Positions 45,097-57,090 are shown, counted from the first letter of the stretch. The stretch is DNA of 64,000 bases from Euryodendron excelsum (GCA_033060915.1 CM065389.1:24822501-24886500), one strand, 5' to 3'. Program-made: numbers and translations. Notes: generated by a model from the letters alone, not told the origin.

Positions 45097-46849
45097 GGAT
45101 TCTTATCTGATTCTCAATTCTTTTTTTATTGTGCCACCCTTATTCCTCCTAATGCCAACATGCAATTCATGCATAGAAATCATGTAGAGAATAAAATGTG
45201 GCATCCAGCAGTTTTGCAGGACTTAAAAAGACATGAGTGAACTAGTGTTGCCATCTTGGTAAAATTTCCAAAACAACCTATAACCACCAAAAACACATTT
45301 CCAACAGATATGTTCTTGAGCAGTTCAACATAGAGTTTGGTAACAAAATATTGAATTATAAAGCAGGATAAGTACCCCCTACTTGTTTACGCATTCACCC
45401 TTACTTTCATTTCTCTCGAAGTTCATGCCAAACCTGTAAAGGAATCTATTTTGAAATTAACTTATGTTCCCTATAAAGGGGTGAGAATGCACGCATGTTA
45501 TGCCATGCCTCCCTCCCCTTTCCTAGACTCGGCCTAAAATAAAATGGGCATAACTTCATGATCTGCTATAAACTTTTTCAAAACTTGTGCGATCAAAAGT
45601 AGACATTTTAGAGAGTACCCAGACCAAATTTCAGAATTTTAGGACAAGCCTAACTATTTATTTAGCATTTTATAAAACAGGACAGTGCTGCTGAAATTCA
45701 GTTTTTGCATCAGATGATCCATGTTTTAGAGGTTGTAAACATAGGTAAACAATATCCAACTGACCTGAAATTTGGTACACACCCTCACCCACATCTCTAA
45801 TAGCTACAGTAAAAATTTCATGTGTGTTTGAATAATATAACTTGGTCAAATGTGTGGTCAAAGCGGAGGTCACAGTACACGGCATCAAGAATCAGCTATG
45901 GCAGTCCCACTTTAAAATTTCACTATCGTTCGTGTATTCAATATTTTTAAGTGAGACCAAAGTCTAAATTACTATTATAACTCTAGTCATAATTTTTCAA
46001 AGATTCATCTCCAAATAACATTTCTAAATAGTTAAATTATCAATAAAATCGTAGCCAGACAGCTGCCTCAGTGGCAAATTTTTCTTAGCAAACTTTAAAC
46101 TAACATATTTCCTTCATTTTTAAGTCAAACCACATGAATTTTATGTCTAAAGTGAAGCTCTTTTCGAGCTGGATCTAGCCATGTGCTCAGAAGTCATTTT
46201 TTTGAAGATTATTCTCCCGAAAATGCAACGAAATGCACTGCACCTGACAAATTCGCACCAGATTTTATCCTATCTTTAAGCTTGGTTTTCTTTCTCATTT
46301 CTCAATCGATTTTGACGAATCAAGTGTCTAAAATTATCTACTCTTCAAGCCTGACCTCCCCATGGTCTCTGAATAATTTTTCATCAAGGTTTGAGGCCTG
46401 AAAATGGTCCCGAAAATTGCTGTTTCAGCAGAATTTCGCAGCAGATCTGGGTGTAATTTTGAACTAAGTTTTCTCCCTCAATTCTTGGCCAAATCAGATG
46501 AAATTTGTGTCTAAATCAAATAACATTTTGAGAGCTTTTCACCTATGGTTTCAGAATTAAAAATAGAGGTTGTTTTCCTTCCCAGAGGAAGCTTTGAAGT
46601 TTTCCTTGCATAACAAAATCTTCACGCAGTGTACTCTAATGAAAACAAATTCTCCATCTCTATAATATCTACTAGACCCAAGAGTTATACAGCTTAAAAT
46701 CAACTTATGAACTCTGCTTTTACATGATCTAACCAGAATCTAATATATGCAAAGCCTTAGTTGCAGCAAGGGAAGAATTCTTATACCTGAAATCAACTTC
46801 TCCTTGCTTGTGCTAGCTATTTCCGAAACCTCCCTTCTTGTTTCTACGT

Positions 46850-46990
46850 GCAACAGCTCCTCTCTCTTACTCACTCTATATTTCTCTTTGCAACACTCTC
46901 TATATCTCCCTCCTCTCTCTATCTCTATCTTTCTTTCTCCCTTTCTCTCTTCCGTTTCTCTCTCTTTCTTTCTATAACTCTCTCTCTTTA
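46850..46990. repeat. CT/GA-rich low-complexity tract in S2
   Basis: TCTC-rich on plus, GA-rich on minus. Overlapping frames here (46740-47053, both strands) are artefacts. Confidence 0.85.
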
Positions 46991-48371
46991 TCATTTTATA
47001 TCTATTCCTATATAGTTTCTAATTGGCTAAATGGGGCAAGCTTGTCCAACTAGTGGGGTGCAAAGTGTTCATAATTTATACACTACATTGGTATGAGTGT
47101 GTTGTGCTAATATTATACCAAAGCACTAACCTTATAATATACTTTGGTCATGCATACTAAAGAGGGGTATGCCTCTTGGCCGGTTGAAGAGTAGCTTTCT
47201 AGGAATGACCTTTGGCCAAATGAAGGGTCAACTTCTAGAAGTGTTCTTTGGCTGATTGGAGTAGCTATTGCCGTGTGGGAGATTTGTTCTCCTTGCATGG
47301 TGTAGATCTCATCATATTGCATGGCTTAAATGTCATTATTTTGCATGGGTTCATCAAAGGGCATGATGGGTTGGTTCATGTGTGTGGTGTGAGGGTTTAA
47401 ACGGTTTAAATTTACTCACTTCCACTATATAAAAAATATATTATAACTCCAAATGTAATTTCACCATAATTCAGGATAATGTTTAAGTCCATGGCTAAGA
47501 AATCAATATAAAACATAGGCATCATCTCAATAATTATTTCCTTAATATATTGTATAATGTTTCTTAATTTAGTCCTAGGACAACCAGCTCAAATAGTAGG
47601 TGATTACCTGCGCAATAATTTATTAGTATTTCTCTTAATTTGTTAAACAAAAATTTGGAAGTTGCTAATCACTTATGTAGGTTTTCATCTACTCAATCAA
47701 TTGCCCAATTAAAACTAGGGGTATTATAGAGGTGCTCAAGGGCTAGCTTGGTTATTTTTTACTATGTCAGGCTAGCAGGCGTCGGTGTTGACTTGGGTTT
47801 ACAAGTGTTTCTATCACTCCGACAGTTGTGACAAGTTAGTTTTTAAAAATCTCTTTGTTCTTTAGAAAATGTGCCACGGCCAAGGGGCATTTTCAGTCCC
47901 GTGACACTGGGCTATTTAGCGGCGTACCTGTGTTGACCTATTTATAAGTGTTTTTGTCACTCCAACGATTTGATGGTTTGTGAGTGTTTCCACCACTCTA
48001 ACAATTTGGCATTGGTTTTAGAGATTGCTTGATCTCGGGGAGCTTACTCAATGGCAAGTGGCATAATGAACATTCTACATTGGTGGGCTAACAGACTCCA
48101 GAAGTGAACTGTTTAAGGTTTGTGAGTTTTTCTGTCACTTTGACAGCAGCATGTTGGTTTTGGAGATCGTCCGATCTCGACATGTTGCCTGAAGTGCCTG
48201 AAAGCGTTTTGGTCATTTTGGCTTCCAATGGGTCCTACGAGCCCGGGAAGGGACTAATTGTCTTGACTTGGAGTTTGAAAAGCTGGTTTAGGCTCGATAA
48301 TGTTGTGATGTTTTACTAGAGGACCGGTTTGGACCGTAGATTGTCAAGCGGGCAAAAATGAGGTGTTTATA

Positions 48372-49504
48372 ATATGAAAGATGAACTCTTAAGAGTTCTA
48401 GAAGAACTAATTTCTTTATATTTTGTGTTTATTTTTTTAAATTTTCTTAAATATTTCTTTAGCTTTATAACACACTTCAATTTATTCTTTTTTTAAATGG
48501 CCATACTTCATTTGCTTGTGCCATGTACGAACGAATATTTCATATTTCTTTATATTTTCAATTTAGAGAATTGCAAAGTGAAGGAAGAGAGAAATATTTG
48601 AGCTAGTACTACACTTATTGATTCCTTGGTGAAGGAATCCTTCTAGATTTCTTGGAAATTTAATTAATTTTATTCCTAGCTTGGACGTCATCATAGTAAC
48701 TTGCTAGTTTGCACTAGAGTCAATTAATTGGATGGGTTGTCGATGTCATAGACCTACCTAACAGAAGGTTAATTCCCTGATAAAATTAAAATAATACTGA
48801 TTTATTTAATAGGAATACTTTAAAGTTATTTACAGAACCAGTTTGACATGATTGGAAATCATGCTTTTAAGAAAAGCGTGATTAGGAGAGTGGTTCTTGA
48901 TGATGCTTTTGGCCCTTGTCTTCTGTTGTTTCAAATTTGTTTGTGAAAATAAAAAACTGACTTTCGAATTATTAATATAAATTTTTTTCAATTATGGGAT
49001 CTATTTTGTATTTTCTCCTACTCTAGCTAGGACATGGTCACTTATTATCAATATATATGTAGATACACTTTTGATATTTGTGTAAATAGGAGTTTTATTT
49101 TGTCTTAAGTCGTAATTTTATTATTGTTGTTTTAATATATCGCATTTTTTCTTAAGTTGCATTTTATCATTTTATCATGGTGCAAGTGTATGCACAAGGG
49201 AATTATGCAAGACGACATGGGCATCTGACTATCGATTGGGGACTTATGGCATATTGCGCCAACGTACGATAAGACGTTTCCGATTATGGTTGGTATCGGG
49301 GGTTTAAGATGCCAAAATGGCCAACATTTTCAATTAGACATGGGCTTTGGAAAGGCATTCAGTGTGTTTGAGATGATTATGTGAGGCATATTTGTTTGAT
49401 GGTTGGGGGTGGAACAAGGGTTATATGGTGTCATTAGTGGTGTGGGGAGGAGAGATTGGAGGGAGCTTTTGCTTCTATCTTTCGTGTTGCTATTGAGATG
49501 CCTG
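48372..49504. other. Unassigned A+T-rich stretch between D and E
   Basis: This 1.1-kb stretch matches no other part of the window and has no long frame or LTR motif. It holds a 12-bp inverted repeat at 48857-48883. The last ~300 bases (49195-49504) are less A+T-rich and could belong to another repeat. It is the best candidate for non-retroelement sequence here. Confidence 0.4.
48857..48883. repeat. Short inverted repeat (12-bp arms, 3-base loop)
   Basis: AATCATGCTTTT, loop AAG, AAAAGCGTGATT. One wobble pair; all other positions pair. Confidence 0.7.
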
Positions 49505-52053
49505 ATTAGAATCGCTTTAGGAAGGTGAGATGTTTTTATACTTTCCAAAAAAACTCTATTTTCAAAAATCTCTTTTCCTAAAACCTCCTCTTTCAACGTG
49601 CTTTCTAAAAACTCTACTTTCTAAAGTTATTTTCAAAAACTCCCTCCAAAAATTTATTTTCCAAAACTCCCTTTTTCAACTCCTTTCCAAAATTCTCTCC
49701 CCAAAATTCACTTTCTAAAAACGTTCCCTAAAAATCTTTCCAAAAACTCTCTCCAACAATCTTCTATCAAAAATCTTTCTAAAAACCCTCTTCCCAAAAT
49801 CTTCCTTTTAGAAACACCACTCTGGGATTTTTCCTTCTAAAAATTCGTTTCCAAAAACACACTTTCCAAAAACTCATTTTTTTAAAATCTCTTTCCAAGG
49901 ACTCTATCTTCAAATTCACTTTCCAAAAAATCCTCTCTAGGATTCCCTTCTAAAAATCTTCGTTTCTAAAAACCCACTTTCCAAAAGTCTCTTTCCTTAG
50001 AGCCCAAGTCAAGTCCTAAAACTAACAATTAGAAAACCCTAATTTTCTTTTAAAAAACATGGTTTTCAAACTTACCTTAAAACCTAGGTTTCCAAAACCT
50101 CTTGTTTTCTACATCAAAACTACACATATTTCCAAAAACCTCATTTCTACGTCAAAACTATAGTCTTCCAAATCTAGGATTTCTAAAACTTTCCTTTCTA
50201 AATCCTTGTCAAATCAAATCTTCTCTTTAGAAAACCAAATCCAATCTTCCCATTTAGGAAACTAGATACAATCCTTTGTTTTTGGAAACAAAATCAAATT
50301 TTCTTTTTTTAGAAACAAATTCCAATCCCTTCCTAATCCAAATCTTTCTTAGCTCAAATCCTTCCTAAACTTCTACTTTCCTAAATCTTAAGTTTTCAAA
50401 ACTTAAACATAAAAATCTTCCCTAAATTTTAAAACTCAACTTCCACATCTTTCCTAATTCAACTCCTTTCTTAATTCTACCTCTTTTCAACTCTTAACTT
50501 TCCAAATCTAGGTTTTCCCATCTTTCCTAAATTCAAACCTTTCCTAATCTCGAGATTTTCTAAAATTCAAACTCTAGAACTTTCTAAATCTTAAACTTTC
50601 TAAATTTCAAGTCTTTCCAAATTCAAAGTTTTCTAAATTCAAAACTTTCTTAAGTTAAATCTTTCTAAACTTCCAAACTTTCTAAATTCTAAACTTTCCT
50701 AAACTTCAAATCTCTCCAAATCTAAAACTTTCTAGACTCAAAACTTTCTTATTTTTAAAACATTTCCTATTTCAAAACCTTTCTTAAAATGAGACGTTCT
50801 TAATTCAAAACTTTCCTAAGTTGAAACTTTTCTAAGTCAAAACTTTCCTAATTCGAAACCTTTCCTAAACCAAAACTTTCCTAATTCGAAACCTTTCCTA
50901 AACCAAAACTTTCCTAAAATGACACTTTCCTAATTTGAATATTTCCTAATTCGAGCATTTCCTAAATCTAATCTTTCCAAATCTTCCAAGTCCAACATTC
51001 GAGTCAAATCTTTCTAAATCTCAAGTCTTTCCTAAGTCTCATCTTTCCTAAGTCCATGTTTCCTAAACCTCAATCTTTCCAAAATAAGTCTAAATCTTTC
51101 TTCTAAGTTCTATATTTCCAAATCAAAATCCAATCTTTTCAATTCCAAATTTCAAGTTCCAATTTCCTATTCTAAGTTCAAATCAAATCCAATTTTCAAT
51201 TAAAATCTCTTTCTTCCAATCCAGTCTTCTATTTTCAATCAGACTCTGGTCCGAACTACGACTAACCTAATTCCTCTAAAAGGATACGTAGGCAATCCTC
51301 ATGGGTGCGGTCTCCACATTTTTCAAATTTCAAATTCCACAATCTTTTCAAATTTCCAATCTATTTTCAAACTTTCAATTTCAAATCTCTATTTCTAATT
51401 TTTCAAACTTTTCAATTTCAATTCTATCTTTTCAAATCTCTTCTAAAATCAAATCAAATTTTTCTTTTCAAATCTATTTCCATATCAACTCTCTTCTATT
51501 ACACTTGCATATCATGCATCATGTTAGTTTCTTTTCAAACATTCTTTTTCAAAGTGGATAGGATTGAACAATATTTAGTTAAAGACTCTCATAGGTGAAT
51601 CTAGAGTAGATTGACATGTAGGTACCGAAAGGGCGGGGTAGGGTGATGGCTTAGTGCGTCTTCCCTACACTTAACCAATCTTCGAACCTAGATCACTGTT
51701 TTCGAAAGACCAAAAGGAGTTATATTTCTAAAAAGGGCTAAATGTTTTCTAAAGGTTGCCAAACAACCTGTTTTCTTAAAAACCCTCTCTTGAGGTGGTA
51801 TTTTCAAAAACCTTTTTTCAAAAATCGTAAGTATAGTTTTCGGATTATGCTTAGTTTTTAGGTGACCTAACTTACCTTAATCAAGTTAGGTGACGACTCC
51901 AAACTTTTTTTTTAGAAGCTCTTTATTCAAATCAATTTTCAATTCAAACTTAGTCGCACTCATTCTTCTAGGAGGATGAGTTCTAACAAGAGAGTAAAGT
52001 GTTTTTTCCGCTTGTGTGTATATTCCTCGAGTGCAAAAAATCTTGGCACGACA
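49505..52053 (+). mobile_element. Big-LTR copy E, R-U5 part, 5' truncated
   Basis: Homology to G (57945-60686) begins at ATTAGAATCGCTTTA (49505) and runs through the G-poor leader to the terminal GGCACGACA at 52053. U3 and the TATA box are absent. The following bases (ATGACATGTGTCC) are not a primer site, so it is not an intact 5' LTR. Confidence 0.8.
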
Positions 52054-53184
52054 ATGACATGTGTCCTGTCCTTAAACACAAATTTTAGGACAATTCCTTC
52101 AGCTTCCAAGATTTTTTGTCTTAGTTTTATTTCCAAAATTTCACAAAAATTTCCAGAACGTTCGAGCATGTCACCATAATTTTCTAAAAATGTTCTGTGA
52201 TTTTTCGACCTTGAACCAGGCCCGTTTTCTAATTTTCTTTAATTTCTCCTATTTTTTATAATTTCCAAAAAATCCAAAAATTCAAAATTTTTCAGAAAAT
52301 TACGAAACTTCATATGTTTGTTCTACACATTTTTTTAAGGTTCCCGGTGCAAAAATCACACACAAACGGTCAATGCCCGTGCCTGTAGAGGAAATTTTTC
52401 GAGTCCTGCAGGAAACCCTCTTTCACAAACATACCATATCATCCAAAACACACTCAAAACTTCACTAAATCACAAAAACAATCCGATCATTGCGTTCTAA
52501 ACGTTCGAAAACATGGGATTAAACTGTTCATACTCAAAAACCGAAAGCAAACGTATCGAAATCGACAAGTTTCAAGAAAACTAACCTTTGAAATTCTCCG
52601 GCGAAAAACAGGCTTTCCGGCAAGAATCCGGTGACAATGACGATCCTCGGCACATGCCCAACGTCTCCCAACACTCTCCTAACGATTCTCGAGCAAAACC
52701 CCTCGAAATCCTTCAGAGAAAATTCTAAAATCAACCAAAACTCAAAGACGCAGTGAGCAAAACGCGAACCTGCTTTGTTTTAATGGCCACGGGCTGGCGA
52801 ATGTAGCAGGCGCTCCAGAACAAAAATCCAATTGGTGCATGTATTAGATGCGCAAGGCTTACATCACCAAATGCGCATGTGCTACATGCTCTCGGCCCTC
52901 CTGCTTCCCGCCAAAATCAGTTTCAAACTTCCAAAAATCCGAATTTGCTCTTAAGGCTTTGTCGAAAGCCAAAAGTCGAGCCTTCAACTTTCACTGGCAG
53001 GAATCAGTTGCCCTGGACCAAACTGTGTTAAGCTGGCAACCCGGTTCCTAACCTAGGCCTAAGACTTTTCGAATTTCAAGATCTTCCAAACCAATAACCC
53101 ACAAGAGGTTTCGAAGCATTCCAAATTCACCGGCACATCGTCCCTTCGATCGCCTCACGACCAAAAAGGGATCCTTACTTTGTT
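52054..53184 (+). other. 3' interior of the element carrying LTR F
   Basis: GC-richer text leading to the polypurine tract of F. It contains ATGCGCAT words (52846-52890) like those in F's own U3 palindrome block (54948-55010). Short frames exist on both strands (for example 52734-52534 minus) without a recognisable domain. Confidence 0.5.
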
Positions 53185-53210
53185 ACTTTTTTGCCTTCGG
53201 CAAGCAAAGT
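53185..53210 (+). ncRNA. Conserved hairpin upstream of the polypurine tract (second copy)
   Basis: Folds as ACTTT, T, TTGCC, loop TTC, GGCAA, GC, AAAGT. Compared with 16230-16256 two base pairs are changed with pairing kept (A-T for T-A, C-G for T-A). It ends one base before the polypurine tract. Confidence 0.5.
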
Positions 53211-53227
53211 TAGAAAAAAAGGGCAGC
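53211..53227 (+). other. Polypurine tract of LTR F element
   Basis: TAGAAAAAAAGGGCAGC directly before TGTAAGCACCCC. It shows that F is the 3' LTR of a plus-oriented element. Confidence 0.8.
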
Positions 53228-54960
53228 TGTAAGCACCCCATTTTTGCCCGCTCGGCAATTTCCTGCCCGATCGGGTTCGGTTTCCAACGTCATAACACAT
53301 GCAGGTTCAAGATGAGCCTTACATCTCCAATCCAACCAGCTGGTCGCTTCTCGAGCCCACAAGGACCCGCTAGAGCCATAAGCACCATTATTCCAGGCAG
53401 CTTTTCAGACCGGGCGGTCCCGGAAACCAAAGCCATCCAGGTAGCTTCCCAGGATCGGGCGATCTCAGGGACCAACACCTCATCAAATTCCAGACGGTTC
53501 ACTTCTGGCGCCTGCTAGCCCACCAACGTAGAATGTCCGTCATTTGGTAGTTCTCGAGACCGGGTGTTCTCAGAGACTAACACCACCCTTCAAGTAACTT
53601 TCTGGGACCAGGCGTTCTCAGGAACCAACACCACCCCTATAGGTAGCTCCCTAAGAACGGGCATTCTTGCACAGGTTTTTTTTCGAGACCGGACGGTCTC
53701 GAAAACCAATACCTAGGTCAACACTGGCGCCTGCTAGCCCGACTCAGTAAAAAATGACCAAACCTACCCCTTGGGCCTCCAGGCACATTTTAGGAAAGTT
53801 TAAAATCTCTCAAAACGATAAGTCCATCCTTCCAAAATGCTGTTAACCATTAGGCGTCCCCCGCACGCCATTGGTCCAAATCTGGTCTTATTCCGACCCA
53901 CTCCAACCGAAATGACCATTTTGCCCCTAAAAACCTCAACACTGCGCAAACCCCGTCGAACGGTAAAAGACTCTCCCAAAACCATCCCTGAACAACCCTA
54001 CACACTTAACACAACACATCGAACTATTCTTGACCACTTCCAGCCGATCCTTGTCAAAATGACCGTTTTACCCCTCGAAGCCCAAATATGCCCCGAAACA
54101 GCACCGGCCTTGTGATTTTGAGCAGAGGGTTTCACCACACGCCCTTGTTTAACCCAAGGAGGACCCTACAACACTAAGCTCACACGACGCGATAAAAGTT
54201 CCCTTGAACGTCTCGCAGACGCTTCGCCCAAATTGTCTTTTCCCCTGATTCCCTGGTTATAACGCACCATCAACTGACTTGAGAAATGCGTAAATCAGGG
54301 AATTCTTGAAAGCTCGTCCATAGATCTTTCCATTGATATGGCTCAATCGAATGGATCGCTTCCTGAAGCCCTCCATCGTACGGTGCAAAAACTACAACTT
54401 TCAGCAACCCCTGGCGCATCTCGCAGACGCTCCGCTAAGGTTGACTTTTTGTCTAATTTTCTGATCGGAACGTACCGTCAAACGACTTGAGAAATGCCTA
54501 AATCCGGGAATTCCCGAAGGCATTTCCAAAGTACTTTCCATCGGTATGGTCCGATCTAAAGGATTGCTTCTCGAAGGCCCCGATCACATGAAATGAAAAT
54601 AGCCACTTCCAACCACCCCCAGAGCGTATCACAAACACACCACAAAAGTGACCTTTTTGGCACACTTCCCAAGACGATATCTCACGCTTCCAAACATAAT
54701 TCAAACTTCCTAAAAATATGAAAGTTCACCGGAAGCCTTAGGAGAATATCCCGAGTGCGACTGATTCCCCCGAAACCTTCCCGTTTGACTCAATTATCGA
54801 GACAAAGTTTGGACGAACCTTCCTGGTGATGGAGCGTATGCTACATGCGCTCAAATTTTGATCAAATCGACCAACTTTCGATCAACAGTCGAGATTTATC
54901 CAGTACAATAAGTGCCATGTGTCATTCTAGCAATGGAATAGTACCTGCACATGTCTTACA

Positions 54961-54989
54961 TGCGCAAGGCCAAATTTTGGCCATGCGCA
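54961..54989. repeat. 29-bp palindrome upstream of the F TATA box
   Basis: TGCGCA, A, GGCCAAA, T, TTTGGCC, A, TGCGCA: perfect except one central mismatch pair. It is followed by GCACATGCGCC. It is the F counterpart of the GGCGCC palindromes of G. Confidence 0.85.
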
Positions 54990-55022
54990 TGTAGCACATG
55001 CGCCAGGCCTGTTCTAGATTGC

Positions 55023-55032
55023 CTATAAATAG
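55023..55032 (+). promoter_or_regulatory. TATA box of LTR F
   Basis: CTATAAATAGAGGCCTCC, 14 bases after the palindrome block. Confidence 0.65.
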
Positions 55033-55559
55033 AGGCCTCCCCCTTTGTATATTCCAAGTCCAAAAATTAATGCAAAGCTCTGCTGAAACTGCTCCAGAGC
55101 CTCGAATCCTTACATATATTCCACCCCTCCAACACTTAGGCAAGATTCTACCTCTCTCAAGCCTATACACTCCATATACAAGGCCTCATACACACTTACA
55201 CACTCCACTCCAAGCCCTCAAGCCCTCTTGAAGTCACTTAAGCTCCAATCAAGACATCCATTGAAGACTATAAGTGTGTTGAAGGCACAAGGTGGTATCC
55301 CTATTACATTTGTGCTCTCCCCCACTCTTCTCTTCTCCCTCCTAACCAACTTAGGCTATTCTCTATTTTAAACCCCATCTTCAATGTAAGCACCCTATTT
55401 TTGACCGCTCGGCAGTCTACACTCCATCTAGACTTGTTTTCAAGTCATTGTGGGCATATTCCTATCGAAATCAACTTTTTAAGTCCAAATCCTTTCTATC
55501 CATCGCCTCGCGGGCCCACCAGGCCCAAATAGAGGCAAAATATCCAAAATGCCCTTAGG

Positions 55560-56045
55560 GGCATTATCCTTTCTTATTCCAATTCCAATCCCTCTCTCGA
55601 GACAGTTTATTCCTCGAGACGGTTCCAATCCAGGCACGTCTCCTCGGAGACGATAAGTCCCTTTTCCAATCCCACTCTCGAGATAGTTTATTCTTTGAGA
55701 CGGTTCCAATCCAGGCACGTCTTTTCGAAGACGGTAAGACCCCTTTCCAATCCCTCTCTCGGGACAGTTTATTCCTCGAGACGGTTTCAATCCAGGCACG
55801 TCTTTTTGAAGACGGTAAGACTCCTTTCCAATCCCTCTCTTGGGACAGTTTATTCTTCGAGACAGTTCCAATCCAGGCACGTCTTTTCGGAGATGGTAAG
55901 ACCCCTTTCCAATCCCTCTCTCGAGATAATTTATTCCTCGAGACGGTTCCAACTCAGGCACGTCTTTTTGAAGACGATAAGTCCCCTTTTCAATCCCTCT
56001 CTCGAGACAGTTTATTCCTCAAGACGGTCCGAGTAACGAAACTAC
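55560..56045. repeat. 81-bp VNTR in LTR G (about 6 copies)
   Basis: GTTTATTC recurs at 55605, 55686, 55767, 55848, 55929 and 56010: exactly 81 bp. Each unit has the palindrome TCTCGAGA (or a variant) and the hairpin CGTCTT-TTCG-AAGACG; the first unit has CGTCTC-CTCG-GAGACG, which keeps pairing. Eighty-one bases are 27 codons, so the minus strand stays open for 160 codons by chance of the unit. Confidence 0.9.
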
Positions 56046-56169
56046 TCACAAAACCGTTAGAGTAGCAGAAATACTCACAAATAGGTCGATATAAGGAATT
56101 GCCAACAAACCCCTGTGTCACGACGACCGCCGTTAGAGTGGCGGAAAACTCAAAACCCAGGTCAACACC

Positions 56170-56890
56170 AGTGTCTGTTAGCCCACTTTGGTGAAAAATG
56201 ACCAAACTGCCCTTTGGATCTTTTCCGAGACTTTTTGGTCAAGATGACCATTTTGCCCCTAGGCATCCGAATGCCTCGGGAACTACATCGGCTCTGGGTA
56301 TCAAACCGATAATTTTTCGAGAATACTTTTTATAGTATTCTCAACCTTCCTTTACCTTTCTGGATCATTCCGAGTTAGTTTCGGCCAACCTGATACAAAA
56401 TGACCGTTTTGCCCCTGGTGGGCCGGTCTCCTTTTTCGACCACACTGGCTCTGGGTATCAAACCGGTAACCTCCTGGGAATGCTTTTTATAGTGTTCCCA
56501 GCCTTTCTTTATCCTTTCGGATCATTCCTAGTCAGTTTCGGCAAACCCGGTACAAAATGACCATTTTGCCCCTGGTGGGCCGGTCACCTTTTCCGATCAC
56601 ACCGACTCTGGGTATCAAATCAGAAACCTCTAGGAACATTCTAAATAATGTTTCCAAATCCCAAGTCTTCTTCCGGGACAGTCCAAGTCCGTCCCGGCAG
56701 TTTCCCGGTCCGATTGACCGTTTTGCCCCTAAAGGCCCAGTCAACCTTTCCGACCCATCTTATCCTCATTTCTCAAGTCAAATACCTCCAGGACACTGTT
56801 TTAAGTGTTCCTGCTCCTTTCCGGCCCTCCGGGTCATTCCTAGCTCCTTCAAATTATTCCCGGACTTTCCAGAGTCACTCCTAGTGAAGC
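56170..56890. repeat. ~157-bp tandem repeats in U3 of G (four units)
   Basis: TGACC(A/G)TTTTGCCCCT recurs at ~56246, 56402, 56558 and 56716, spacing 156-158 bp; each unit also has GGCTCTGGGTATCAAACCGG and a C-rich ...TTCCCAGCC. Two such units are in B (18930, 19080) and counterparts occur in A1, A2, C and D. Confidence 0.85.
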
Positions 56891-56982
56891 CAGGCTAAAA
56901 ATTACATGGTAGTCACTAATACAGGCGCCCAAATCTAGTCAAAGATACGTTGCTTACCAACCTTAAATATTTCCTAAATGGC

Positions 56983-57028
56983 TGGCGCCAAGCCAAAAAT
57001 TGGCCTGGCGCCACTCCTAGTGGCGCCA
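56983..57028. repeat. GGCGCC palindrome cluster upstream of the G TATA box
   Basis: A 31-bp near-palindrome (56983-57013, TGGCGCCA at both ends around GCCAAAAATTGGC) overlaps a perfect inverted repeat with 10-bp arms TGGCGCCACT / AGTGGCGCCA and loop CCT (57006-57028). Related words continue to 57060. Confidence 0.9.
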
Positions 57029-57080
57029 GTGCAAACTTTGGCCTGGCACCAATGCAACAGGCGCTAGTGTTGTCTAACCT

Positions 57081-57090
57081 CTATAAATAC
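57081..57090 (+). promoter_or_regulatory. TATA box of LTR G
   Basis: CTATAAATAC, 20 bases after the palindrome cluster. Confidence 0.7.

Larger units (their letters stand above)
44149..47728 (-). mobile_element. Solo LTR S2, 3580 bp, TSD GAAGT/GAGGT
   Basis: It runs on plus from TGTCACGACCC to GGGGTATTATA with flanks GAAGT (44144-44148) and GAGGT (47729-47733), one mismatch. On minus it shows a TATA region near 47000-47020, then a long GA-rich leader (46990-46850) and a splice-donor-like TTTCAGGTATAAG near 46785. It holds a three-unit array at 44741-45096. It lacks any internal domain. Confidence 0.82.
44015..48371 (-). mobile_element. Big-LTR remnant D (U3 part), host of S2 and of the chromovirus
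   Basis: Its sense start is at 48371 (TATAAACACCTCATTTTTGCCC) and it carries the U3 words GGCTAGCAGGCGTCGGTGTTGAC (47770) and others. Its text continues across S2 from 47729 to 44148, ending at 44015 where the chromovirus LTR begins. R and U5 are missing. The terminal TA for CA is probably mutation. Confidence 0.7.
53228..55384 (+). mobile_element. Big-LTR copy F, first part (U3, TATA, early leader)
   Basis: Starts TGTAAGCACCCCATTTTTGCCCGCTCGG after the polypurine tract. U3 has three CTCGAGACCGGGCG-type repeats (~53520-53700) and GGCTAGCAGGCGCC-type words in mirror form. A palindrome block (54948-55010) precedes the TATA box at 55023. It is interrupted at 55384 by solo LTR G and resumes at 60687. 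Confidence 0.82.

Noticed and set aside
46740..47053. Overlapping Ser/Leu-rich and Glu/Arg-rich frames
   Set aside because: Both are translations of a CT/GA low-complexity leader on opposite strands.
49530..51600. Phe/Ser/Lys-rich frames in copies E and G
   Set aside because: They follow the G-poor repeat words of the LTR leader in all frames and are not conserved as proteins.
52054..53184. A protein gene (several 60-70-codon frames on both strands)
   Set aside because: No domain, overlapping frames on both strands, and position just before a polypurine tract; treated as element interior.
55479..55961. 160-codon minus frame with repeated Arg/Gly motifs
   Set aside because: It only translates the 81-bp VNTR (27 codons per unit); no start context, no domain, and other copies have different unit numbers.
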